DNA from: Allomuricauda sp. CAU 1633
GTDB lineage: Bacteria > Bacteroidota > Bacteroidia > Flavobacteriales > Flavobacteriaceae
Direction: 5' to 3'
Assembly (NCBI RefSeq): GCF_017313225.1
Contig: NZ_JAFLNE010000001.1
Span: 682,001-746,000 of the forward strand
Length of the DNA stretch: 64,000 nt
Position 1 is the first letter of the stretch. Each line of letters begins with the position of its first letter. The notes beneath the pieces are model-generated. The model saw only the letters and a program-made list of their open reading frames with translations, searched no databases and was not told where the DNA came from. Below are positions 9,041-16,662 of the stretch, in pieces. A program made the position numbers and the translations under genes.

Positions 9041-9121
9041 AAAATTAAAATTAATCTTTCGTTTAAAGCCTTTAATTTTAAGTATATAAACTCATTCATT
9101 TTGGCAATAGTATTTTTCTAG

Positions 9122-10159
9122 ATGTCTTTTTCTGAGAAAATTTTAGAGTGGTACCATATAAATAAACGCGAACTTCCGTGGCGGTCCACCCGTGATCCCT
9201 ATAAGATTTGGCTGTCCGAAATCATCCTTCAACAGACAAGAGTAGTACAGGGGATGCCGTATTACCAAAGGTTTTTGGAAGCTTTTCCGTCGGTGCACAA
9301 CTTGGCGAATGCCTCCGAAGAAAAAGTTTTAAAGCTTTGGCAGGGACTGGGATATTACTCCCGAGCGAGGAACCTTCATGCCACGGCTAAAATGGTTGTG
9401 GAAGATTTTGATGGGGAGTTTCCAACAACGTATAATGGGCTAAAATCTCTAAAAGGCGTGGGTGATTATACGGCAAGTGCCATTGCATCCATCTGTTTTG
9501 ATGTCCCAGAACCTGTAGTCGATGGAAATGTGTATCGCGTGCTCGCAAGATATTTTGGTGTGGATTTGCCCATCAACAGTACTGAGGGCATTAAATACTT
9601 TAAGGAGCTGGCCAGAGAAGTCATGAACACCAAGAACATTAGGGACTATAACCAAGGCATCATGGAGTTTGGGGCTATTCAGTGCGCGCCTAAAAAACCG
9701 TATTGCTTGCTCTGTCCCTTGCAAGACAGTTGTGTCGCTTTAAAAGAAAATAAGGTGGATGTTCTTCCGGTAAAATTGAACAAGACCAAGATCAAGGATC
9801 GCCATTTTAACTATTTGGTGTTTCTGGACCAGGACAAAAATACCTTGTTGGAGCAACGGAAAGGTCGTGGAATATGGCAGAATCTGTATCAATTTCCTCT
9901 ATTGGAATCTGAAAAGGAGCTTCATGTTGATGAAGTGGAGAAAAAATTGACAAGCAAGAATGACTACCCTGAAATGGAATCCCTATCCTTATATAATAAG
10001 CAGCCCATCACACATAAACTTTCCCATCAACATTTACATGCCAAGTTTTGGATTGTAAAAACAGATGATTTATTGGCCAATGGGATTGCATGGGAGAAAA
10101 TAACGGCTTTTCCCGTCCCAGTTTTGATTGCGGATTTTATCCAGACATTTAAAATTTAG
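9122..10159 (+). CDS. mutY: A/G-specific adenine glycosylase
   Basis: MutY removes adenine paired with 8-oxoguanine. Catalytic Glu33 lies in LSEIILQQTRV and catalytic Asp134 in VVDGNVYRV. The helix-hairpin-helix is LKGVGDYTASA (110-120). The [4Fe-4S] motif C-x6-C-x2-C-x5-C is intact in the stretch beginning CAPKKPYC. The C-terminal third (from about residue 225) is the Nudix-like domain that recognises 8-oxoguanine, with the HKLSHQHLHA region. The length of 345 is normal. It opens the mutY-ssb-gldE-gldD run, a gene order I recall from other flavobacteria. Confidence 0.96.
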   Translation: MSFSEKILEWYHINKRELPWRSTRDPYKIWLSEIILQQTRVVQGMPYYQRFLEAFPSVHNLANASEEKVLKLWQGLGYYSRARNLHATAKMVVEDFDGEFPTTYNGLKSLKGVGDYTASAIASICFDVPEPVVDGNVYRVLARYFGVDLPINSTEGIKYFKELAREVMNTKNIRDYNQGIMEFGAIQCAPKKPYCLLCPLQDSCVALKENKVDVLPVKLNKTKIKDRHFNYLVFLDQDKNTLLEQRKGRGIWQNLYQFPLLESEKELHVDEVEKKLTSKNDYPEMESLSLYNKQPITHKLSHQHLHAKFWIVKTDDLLANGIAWEKITAFPVPVLIADFIQTFKI

Positions 10160-10167
10160 TACTTTTG
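10160..10167 (+). promoter_or_regulatory. -7 promoter box of ssb
   Basis: TACTTTTG is an exact TAnnTTTG match directly after the mutY stop codon and 15 bases before the ssb ATG. It implies a very short leader. No TTG lies at the expected -33 distance. Confidence 0.45.
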
Positions 10168-10182
10168 ACTAATTAAAGAGTT

Positions 10183-10641
10183 ATGAGCGGAACATTGAAC
10201 AAAGTAATGCTGATTGGGCATTTGGGAGACGAGGTGAAAATCCACTATTTTGAGGGAGGCAATTGCATTGCCCGGTTTCCTTTGGCAACCAATGAAACCT
10301 ATACCAATAGGCAGACTGGGGAGAAGGTCACCAATACAGATTGGCACAATATTGTGGTTCGGAACAAGGCCGCTGAAATTTGCGAAAAGTATTTAAGCAA
10401 AGGAGATAAGGTCTATGTGGAAGGAAGGTTGAAAAATAGACAATGGCAAGGCGAGGATGGCAATATGCGATACACTACAGAGGTGCATGTGCAGGACTTT
10501 ACCTTTTTGACTACCAAAAATGAAAGCATGGCCAATGTACAGCAGTCATCGGGAACTCCGCCACAAAATAATCCCTCAAGCTCTACTGCACCAGAAATAC
10601 CCGTTGACAATACCGAAGAGGATGATGACCTACCCTTTTAA
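10183..10641 (+). CDS. ssb: Single-stranded DNA-binding protein
   Basis: The 152-residue protein has an OB fold at about residues 1-105 (MSGTLNKVMLIGHLGDEVKI at the start, DWHNIVVRNKAAEICEKYL in the middle). A polar, proline- and serine-rich linker follows. It ends in the acidic tip EEDDDLPF that recruits repair and replication partners. It works as a tetramer at forks and repair sites. The start is ATG 23 bases after mutY. gldE follows at 10665. The DUF3127 protein at 48640 has a similar tail. Confidence 0.96.
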   Translation: MSGTLNKVMLIGHLGDEVKIHYFEGGNCIARFPLATNETYTNRQTGEKVTNTDWHNIVVRNKAAEICEKYLSKGDKVYVEGRLKNRQWQGEDGNMRYTTEVHVQDFTFLTTKNESMANVQQSSGTPPQNNPSSSTAPEIPVDNTEEDDDLPF

Positions 10642-10664
10642 ATACAAGTATAAAGCAATAGAAT

Positions 10665-11975
10665 TTGGATCCTGAGCCCCATTGTTTGGTGTTTTTCTTC
10701 GCAGCTACCGGTGGTATCTTCACCCTAAAAATAGTTGTGCTTTTACTTCTTTTAGGTGGATCGGCTTTGATCTCTGCGGCCGAAGTGGCCCTATTCGGTC
10801 TTTCCCAAACTGATTTAAACGAGATAGAGGAAAGAGACACATCCCGAGGAAAACTCATTGTTCAATTATTGGAAAAGCCCAAGAAACTCCTCGCTACCAT
10901 TCTTATTACCAATAATGCCATCAATATTGGAATTGTGTTGCTGTTCAGCTCCATTGGAAACACCATTTTTGTAAATATTGATGGAACATGGCGTTTTTTA
11001 CTGGAAGTTGTGGTTGCCACATTCCTGATTTTGATGTTTGGGGAAATCCTTCCAAAAATCTATGCTAACCGTAACCGGGTGCAATTTTCCCATTTTATGG
11101 CCTTGCCCTTAAAAGGGTTGAATTTTTTGTTCACTCCATTGAGCGCGCCCATGCGTTCTGCGACATTATTTTTAGAGGATAAGTTGGGGAAACAGAAATC
11201 CAGTTTTAGCGTCAATCATTTATCACAAGCTCTGGAATTGGCTTCGGAAGGAGACACTACAAAAGAAGAGCAGAAGATTTTGGAGGGCATTGTAACCTTC
11301 GGGAATACGGATACCAAACAGGTCATGCGTCCCCGAATCGATATTTTTGCCCTTAACGAGAAAATGAAATTCCCGGAAGTCCTCCAAGAAATCAAAAAGA
11401 ATGGGTATTCCCGCATCCCCGTTTTCTCTGAAAATATGGACAATGTTCTGGGTGTTTTGTATGTGAAAGACCTTTTGCCCTATATCGAAAGGAAAACGTT
11501 TAATTGGATGTCCTTGATTCGTGAACCTTATTTTGTCCCCGAGAACAAAAAGTTGGATGATCTCTTGTTGGAATTTCAGGACAAAAAGAACCACTTGGCC
11601 GTGGTGGTGGATGAATATGGGGGGACTTCAGGTATTGTTACCTTGGAGGATATTATTGAGGAAATTGTGGGCGATATCAGTGATGAGTTTGATGATGAAG
11701 ACCTTATTTTCTCAAAATTGGACGATTACAACTATGTTTTTGATGGAAAAACAGCTCTAAAGGATTTCTACCGGGTGGTGAAGATTGAAAACGAAGAAGA
11801 ATTTGAATCGAAAAAGGGCGAGTCCGAAACCATTGCGGGGTTTGTATTGGAAATTTCCGGAAGTTTCCCCAAACAAGGTGAAAAAGTTTTTTTCAACAAC
11901 TATCAATTTATCGTGGAAAGTTTGGACAAAAAAAGATTGAAACGTATAAAAGTAACACTGCCCCATGAAGCATAA
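10665..11975 (+). CDS. gldE: Gliding motility protein GldE (CNNM/CorC-like)
   Basis: The 436-residue membrane protein starts at TTG 10665 (MDPEPH). It has a DUF21/CNNM-type membrane domain with several helices (about residues 20-180, including ILMFGEILPKIYANR), a pair of CBS domains (about 205-330; VMRPRIDIFALNE and VVDEYGGTSGIVTLEDIIEE), and a C-terminal CorC_HlyC domain. The fold is that of hemolysin-C/CorC-type transporters. The assignment to GldE rests on this fold plus the immediately following gldD, a pair known from flavobacterial gliding loci. GldE is thought to assist GldD; the biochemical role is not settled. Its end overlaps gldD by 11 bases. Confidence 0.9.
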   Translation: MDPEPHCLVFFFAATGGIFTLKIVVLLLLLGGSALISAAEVALFGLSQTDLNEIEERDTSRGKLIVQLLEKPKKLLATILITNNAINIGIVLLFSSIGNTIFVNIDGTWRFLLEVVVATFLILMFGEILPKIYANRNRVQFSHFMALPLKGLNFLFTPLSAPMRSATLFLEDKLGKQKSSFSVNHLSQALELASEGDTTKEEQKILEGIVTFGNTDTKQVMRPRIDIFALNEKMKFPEVLQEIKKNGYSRIPVFSENMDNVLGVLYVKDLLPYIERKTFNWMSLIREPYFVPENKKLDDLLLEFQDKKNHLAVVVDEYGGTSGIVTLEDIIEEIVGDISDEFDDEDLIFSKLDDYNYVFDGKTALKDFYRVVKIENEEEFESKKGESETIAGFVLEISGSFPKQGEKVFFNNYQFIVESLDKKRLKRIKVTLPHEA

Positions 11976-12522
11976 CCTTCTTTTCTATTTGTTGGCGACT
12001 ATTGTAATGGTCGGTTGTAAAGATGATGTTCAGCCCAAACCAAAGGCTATGCTCCGTTTGGACTATCCAACAGCCAGTTACTTGGAATCCGATATAGATT
12101 GCCCCTATTCTTTTCAACAGAATACTCGCTCCACTATAAAGGAGAACACAGATTGCTCTTTGGTTTTGGATTATCCCATGATGAAAGGATCCATTTATCT
12201 TACCTACAAACCCGTGAACGGCAACTTGGACACTTTATTAATCGACGCCCAAAAACTCTCCTATGAGCATGTTCGTAAGGCAGATAATATCATAGACCAG
12301 CCCTTTGTGAACCCCGAGGATGGCGTCTACGGGATGTTTTATGAAGTCAGTGGCAATGCAGCCTCTCAATCCCAATTTTATGTGACCGATAGCACAGAGC
12401 ACTTTGTAACCGGGTCACTTTATTTTTATGCCAAACCCAATTACGATTCCATTCTTCCAGCGGCCATGTACCTGCAGAACGATATTAGAAGGATAATGGA
12501 AACTTTGCGATGGAAAAATTAG
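11965..12522 (+). CDS. gldD: Gliding motility lipoprotein GldD
   Basis: The 185-residue protein has a lipoprotein signal, LATIVMVGC, with the lipid-anchor Cys at residue 18 followed by KDD. The mature part carries segments typical of GldD: LRLDYPTASY, CPYSFQQN and YKPVNGNLDTLL. GldD is needed for gliding and for the type IX secretion machinery in flavobacteria. The overlap with gldE indicates translational coupling. The Lys-Asp-Asp after the Cys resembles the surface-export signal described in some flavobacteria; whether it acts here is unknown. Confidence 0.92.
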   Translation: MKHNLLFYLLATIVMVGCKDDVQPKPKAMLRLDYPTASYLESDIDCPYSFQQNTRSTIKENTDCSLVLDYPMMKGSIYLTYKPVNGNLDTLLIDAQKLSYEHVRKADNIIDQPFVNPEDGVYGMFYEVSGNAASQSQFYVTDSTEHFVTGSLYFYAKPNYDSILPAAMYLQNDIRRIMETLRWKN

Positions 12523-12533
12523 TTTAGCAGCAA

Positions 12534-13340
12534 CTAGGTGCCAGAATAAATGGCAACAATTTGGTTGTTGATGTCCTTTGAAATGTCCAAAACGTCCCCT
12601 TTTATAAAGAAGTTTACATGTCCTTCGCCGTAACTCATACAAAAAAGTAGTGTGTATGATGAACTGTAACTAGGATACCCATCATCCATCTCATCATATT
12701 CCATTTCAATATATTCATCTTGATAAAAACGTGGCTCACCAAAGACAAAATTATTTGGAGTGCCATCACAATATAAAAGGTCATTGATTACAAGGGCATT
12801 GCCGAGTTGCTCTTTTAACCGGGCAGTTAAATCTTTAAATTTATTGCCCAAAATTTTCTCAAAATTATTTTTCCCCAGGTTTACGATTTCATTATCAGTA
12901 AAATCAATGGTATAGGACTCGTTTAAGAATTCTTTCTTATCATAAAGCTTGGTTTTTTGTTTAGGATAGGGGCGTACCTTGAGATTCTCAAAGGATCCAT
13001 CATAGTAAGAACATCGGGATAACGAGGTGCTCTCATCTAAGAAAAGATGTAGAATGCCTTTTTCTGGCAGTATGTTGTTAAAATCGTAGGGTTTGATGTC
13101 AGATAAATTCAATTGAGCTATGAACAGTTCTCCGGGTAAAAACTCAAATGAATCAGGTAAATGGGGTAATCCACGAATTTTGGAGGCACCAAGGGTCACC
13201 TTTGATTCATCCAAAATAGGGTTTTTATTGTAACCCAAATAGTATTGGAAGTCATGCTTCAATACATTCCAATTATCTTCCAGATTGTGCTCTTTCAGAA
13301 AAGAATGAGCAATTTTAAAGGCTTTTTCATGAAGATTCAT
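12534..13340 (-). CDS. DUF1963 / YwqG-like protein
   Basis: The 268-residue cytoplasmic protein matches the YwqG/DUF1963 pattern: KIRGLPHLPDSFEF, then LFIAQLNLSDI, then GILHLFLDE, and a C-terminal GHVNFFIKGDVLDI. The function of the family is unknown. The coding sequence is noticeably more AT-rich than its neighbours, and the gene runs against both gldD and the surrounding plus-strand genes. This suggests acquisition by transfer. It may be a stand-alone unit. Confidence 0.75.
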   Translation of the reverse strand: MNLHEKAFKIAHSFLKEHNLEDNWNVLKHDFQYYLGYNKNPILDESKVTLGASKIRGLPHLPDSFEFLPGELFIAQLNLSDIKPYDFNNILPEKGILHLFLDESTSLSRCSYYDGSFENLKVRPYPKQKTKLYDKKEFLNESYTIDFTDNEIVNLGKNNFEKILGNKFKDLTARLKEQLGNALVINDLLYCDGTPNNFVFGEPRFYQDEYIEMEYDEMDDGYPSYSSSYTLLFCMSYGEGHVNFFIKGDVLDISKDINNQIVAIYSGT

Positions 13341-13456
13341 ACGTATTATTTTAGGAATTATTTGACCTAAAATAGAAGTCTAGCCCAGAAAGGAACGATA
13401 TGGATTGATAAACAGGTAGTTTGAGTTGACCAATACTGTCCAATAATCGGAAAATG

Positions 13457-13879
13457 TTAGTTGTTGAGGAGTTTTTCAGCCCTTTCAATACTGCCGTTGA
13501 TTTTTTCCTTGACAACTTTTACTTTTTCCTCCTCTTCATCCAGCCATTGTTGTTTTTCTTCGGTAAGCTCTTTGCCATTCAATATTTCATCAGAATCAAA
13601 CTTATCCCCAAAATCTCTCATCCAATCCATCATCGCCGAATTAGCTTCTTGAAGGTCTTTCATGGCCGTTTCATATTGTTGTCCCATTTCGGTGGTGTCC
13701 ACCTTAGCTTTGAGTTCTCCCACTAATTTTCCCAATTTTCCCATTTTGGGCATTACCTCGTCATGAATGGCCATCACTTTTTCCATTTGAGTGGGGCCTT
13801 CAGGGGCTTTCTTTTCTTCCTTGCAGGAGAAACCCAAAAACAAAATGGTACAGATTAATATTGAAGAGATTTTTTTCAT
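13457..13879 (-). CDS. Predicted lipoprotein with helical C-terminus
   Basis: Starting at ATG 13879, the 140-residue protein has a short signal ending in FLGFSC, with the likely lipid-anchor Cys19 followed by KEEKK. The rest is charged and almost wholly helical: TQMEKVMAIHDEVMPKMGKL, then a long Glu/Lys-rich stretch that could form a coiled coil. Flavobacterial homologues are often labelled 'viral A-type inclusion protein', a name that reflects only the coiled coil. No enzymatic motif is seen. It probably sits on the outer membrane. It lies upstream of, and divergent from, the copper receptor pair. Confidence 0.7.
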   Translation of the reverse strand: MKKISSILICTILFLGFSCKEEKKAPEGPTQMEKVMAIHDEVMPKMGKLGKLVGELKAKVDTTEMGQQYETAMKDLQEANSAMMDWMRDFGDKFDSDEILNGKELTEEKQQWLDEEEEKVKVVKEKINGSIERAEKLLNN

Positions 13880-14001
13880 GGCTGTTGGAATTTTGTCCTC
13901 AAATTTAACCATTTGAAAAAGCAAAAATGGATGATTGGCGTTAAATGTTGAAATAAATGGAAAAGATGACTTTTGTCACCAAAAAACATGTTTTTCAAAC
14001 T

Positions 14002-14009
14002 TACATTTG
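14002..14009 (+). promoter_or_regulatory. -7 promoter box before the cysteine-motif gene
   Basis: TACATTTG is an exact TAnnTTTG match. It lies inside the longest possible reading frame of the next gene, which suggests that translation begins downstream of it. Confidence 0.4.
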
Positions 14010-14061
14010 GGGCCTATACACGGAAACAGTCATTTTTTTGAAAAACAGGTTCAACATATTC

Positions 14062-14427
14062 GTGAAAAAGCTGGGTTTTTCTTGCCTTTTTATTGCGCTG
14101 ATACTAATCAGCAACCTACGTTTTTCATCAATGTACCTCTATTACAGCTTGGACAGGGAAGGGTTTATAGAGCAACTCTGCGAAAACAAGGACAAACCCG
14201 AACTCAATTGTGATGGGAAATGTATGTTGATGCAGATGCTTCGTGCACAAACAGAAGATGAAGAACCCATGCCCGTTATCGGTTGGGAAGAGGTCTTGGT
14301 TTTTTTGGTGGATTTGCCCAACTACTCCATGTCAAATGATGATGAGGGTCACAAAAATGTATTTTACTATACAACTTCCTATGCTTATCGCTTTAGCGAT
14401 ACCCTAATAAAGCCGCCCATGGTTTAA
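14062..14427 (+). CDS. Small membrane protein with C-x9-C-x3-C motif, possible copper handling
   Basis: With a GTG start at 14062 the product is 121 residues: a basic N-terminus, one hydrophobic segment (LGFSCLFIALILISNL), then an exposed part with LCENKDKPELNCDGKC, a C-x9-C-x3-C array. A Met-rich run follows (CMLMQMLRAQ). The frame is open back to ATG 13957, but a -7 box at 14002-14009 lies in that extension; TTG 14038 is another option. I recall similar small proteins next to TonB receptors in flavobacteria but no proven function. Because the receptor 64 bases downstream carries a copper site, binding or reducing copper in the periplasm is a reasonable inference. Confidence 0.6.
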   Translation: MKKLGFSCLFIALILISNLRFSSMYLYYSLDREGFIEQLCENKDKPELNCDGKCMLMQMLRAQTEDEEPMPVIGWEEVLVFLVDLPNYSMSNDDEGHKNVFYYTTSYAYRFSDTLIKPPMV

Positions 14428-14428
14428 G

Positions 14429-14464
14429 ATGTACCACGCCACGGCAAATACCATAGCCGTACAT
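14429..14464 (+). other. Inverted repeat between the small protein and receptor genes
   Basis: ATGTAC near 14429 pairs with GTACAT near 14459, and an inner ACGGC pairs with GCCGT, leaving an unpaired bulge on the left arm. It has no U tract, so it may stabilise or process the mRNA rather than end it. Confidence 0.3.
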
Positions 14465-14490
14465 GTATAATCTTAAACAAAAAATCAAAA

Positions 14491-16605
14491 ATGAATAGAA
14501 TTGCAACAGCAAAACTTTGCGTTTTGCTTTTTGGGATGGGTGTATCCTATGCCCAAGTGGAGCCCTCGCAAGATACCCTATCCAATAAATTGGTGAAATT
14601 GGACGAGGTCTTGGTGGAAGGAAAACGAAAAACAGACCCGGTTCTTTCCTCGTTCAAGAGCGAACCGGAAAAGAAAATTGTCCAATCTAAAAATGTGGCC
14701 GACCTATTTAAGGACATCAATGGGTTTAACTTAATAAAACGTGGTAATTATGCCATAGACCCATCTTTCCGTGCCTCGCAATACGAACAGTTGAATGTTC
14801 AATTTAATGGGGGCACCAAGGTAATGCACGCGTGCCCCAACCGAATGGATCCCATTACCACCCATGTGATTCCCGAGGAAATAGAACGGGTTGAGGTGGT
14901 TAAAGGACCCTATACTTTTCGGTATGGCCCCACCTTTGGCGGTATTGTGAACTTGGTGACACAAGAGGTAGAAAAACAGGAGAAAGGCTACCATGGAAAG
15001 GTGAATTTTGGAGGAGAGAACAACGGCAATGCCATTACCAGCTTTGCCAATGTTAAATATATTGGAGAAAGGTTTGACGCCAACCTCAATTTTGGATTTC
15101 GTGATTTTGGCAATTACGAAGATGGCGATGGGAACGAGGTACCGTCATCATTTAAAAGTAACGATTATGGGGTTCAAGTAGGATATAATCCAAGCGAAAA
15201 CCAACGGTTACAGCTTGGTTTCCGGCAATCGTTCGGAAGGGATGTCCTGCATGCAGGATTACCCATGGATACGGAAGAAGATAACAGCAATGTCCTTTCT
15301 TTAGATTATAAGTTGGACAATATTTCCGAAGGATTAAAAACCTTGAGTGCAAAGGTTTATCGCTCTAAAGTGGACCATATTATGACGAATGAGCTACGGC
15401 CAACCTTTATGATGATGGAAGCCATTTCTGAAGTAGAAGCCACTACTTTGGGTGGTAGGATTGAACTTGAATGGAGACCAATTGAGAACCTAAAACTTTA
15501 TACTGGGATAGATGCTTTTTCGGTAGGAAGAACAGGAAACAGAACCCGCCTAGTAAAAAGAAACATGATGACCGGTGAAGCGCTTCCAATGCCCATGGAA
15601 TTTGTGGATGAGGTTTGGCAAGATTCCCAAATTGAAGATTATGGAACGTTTGTAGAAGGAAAATATCCACTGACTGAAAAGCTTTTATTGAATCTTGGGG
15701 CCAGATATGATATGGTCCGCTCTAAAGCAGATGCACCATCGGATGATTTTGTTGCTGAATATCCCGATTTGGATACACGTACAGAGCACAATTTCAGTAC
15801 TACGGCATCATTTAAATATATGGCCACATCCAATCTTTTGTTTGAATTGGCCTATGGAAGAGGTGTACGCTCCGCCAATATGGTTGAACGGTTCATTAAC
15901 CACTTTGCGGTGGGACAAGACCCTTATGAATATGTGGGCAACCCTTTTTTGAATGCCGAGGTGAACAATCAGTTTGAGTTGGGTGTAAAGGCAAATGCAA
16001 ATTTTGATGGTTATGTCATGAACAGATTGGATTATGGAGCTTCAGTGTATTATTCCATATATGACAATTATATTGTTCCTGTGATTGATCCAACATTGGA
16101 CAAAAAGTACATGCCCATGGCTGAACCTACTGAAGTAAAACGATTCACCAATTTGGACGAAGCCTATAAAACAGGCTTTGAAGTTTTTGGGGAATTGTCC
16201 TTTTTGGAGGATTTTGCCTTTAAAACGGAACTATCCTATGTGTACGCCAAAAATCAGGATTTGAATGAATCGCTTCCGTTGACCCCGCCATTGGTGACAC
16301 GCTTTAATTTACGGTTTGAGCGAGATAAAATTTGGGCTGGGGCTACGTATGTTATTACTTCTGAGCAATCCAAGATTGCACCCTCATTTGGTGAGCAGGT
16401 TACGGATGGTTATGGGGTTGTGGACTTTAGTTTTGGCGCAAAACCGTTTAAACATGTTACTTTGGGAGTGGCTGCATCCAACATTTTTGATGTGACCTAT
16501 AACAACCACTTGAATTTTTCTTTTGTGAATCAAGCTGATTATGGTCGGGTGCCTATTAATGACCCAGGTAGAAATCTTTCGGCCTTTGTGCAGTACAGGT
16601 TTTAA
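14491..16605 (+). CDS. TonB-dependent receptor with OprC-like copper site
   Basis: This 704-residue outer-membrane receptor has a signal peptide (cleavage near SYAQ, residues 19-22), a plug domain (about 45-160, with FRYGPTFGGIVNLV) and a 22-strand barrel ending in an aromatic residue (VQYRF). In the plug Cys115 and Met119 form CxxxM in HACPNRMD; His296 and Met298 form HxM in VDHIMTN. The copper receptor OprC/NosA binds copper with just such a CxxxM plus HxM set, with similar distance between the halves. Copper uptake is therefore the likely role. The small cysteine-motif gene precedes it and a strong terminator follows. Confidence 0.85.
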   Translation: MNRIATAKLCVLLFGMGVSYAQVEPSQDTLSNKLVKLDEVLVEGKRKTDPVLSSFKSEPEKKIVQSKNVADLFKDINGFNLIKRGNYAIDPSFRASQYEQLNVQFNGGTKVMHACPNRMDPITTHVIPEEIERVEVVKGPYTFRYGPTFGGIVNLVTQEVEKQEKGYHGKVNFGGENNGNAITSFANVKYIGERFDANLNFGFRDFGNYEDGDGNEVPSSFKSNDYGVQVGYNPSENQRLQLGFRQSFGRDVLHAGLPMDTEEDNSNVLSLDYKLDNISEGLKTLSAKVYRSKVDHIMTNELRPTFMMMEAISEVEATTLGGRIELEWRPIENLKLYTGIDAFSVGRTGNRTRLVKRNMMTGEALPMPMEFVDEVWQDSQIEDYGTFVEGKYPLTEKLLLNLGARYDMVRSKADAPSDDFVAEYPDLDTRTEHNFSTTASFKYMATSNLLFELAYGRGVRSANMVERFINHFAVGQDPYEYVGNPFLNAEVNNQFELGVKANANFDGYVMNRLDYGASVYYSIYDNYIVPVIDPTLDKKYMPMAEPTEVKRFTNLDEAYKTGFEVFGELSFLEDFAFKTELSYVYAKNQDLNESLPLTPPLVTRFNLRFERDKIWAGATYVITSEQSKIAPSFGEQVTDGYGVVDFSFGAKPFKHVTLGVAASNIFDVTYNNHLNFSFVNQADYGRVPINDPGRNLSAFVQYRF

Positions 16606-16615
16606 AAAATGAAAC

Positions 16616-16647
16616 AAAAAGACGCTCCAAAAGAGCGTCTTTTTTTA
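16616..16647 (+). terminator. Bidirectional intrinsic terminator
   Basis: GACGCTC at 16621-16627 pairs with GAGCGTC at 16633-16639, extended by A5/T5 on the flanks, with a T run after it. It serves the receptor gene on the plus strand and, through the A run, the M16 gene pair on the minus strand. Confidence 0.85.
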
Positions 16648-16662
16648 CTTCTATAAAGAGCT

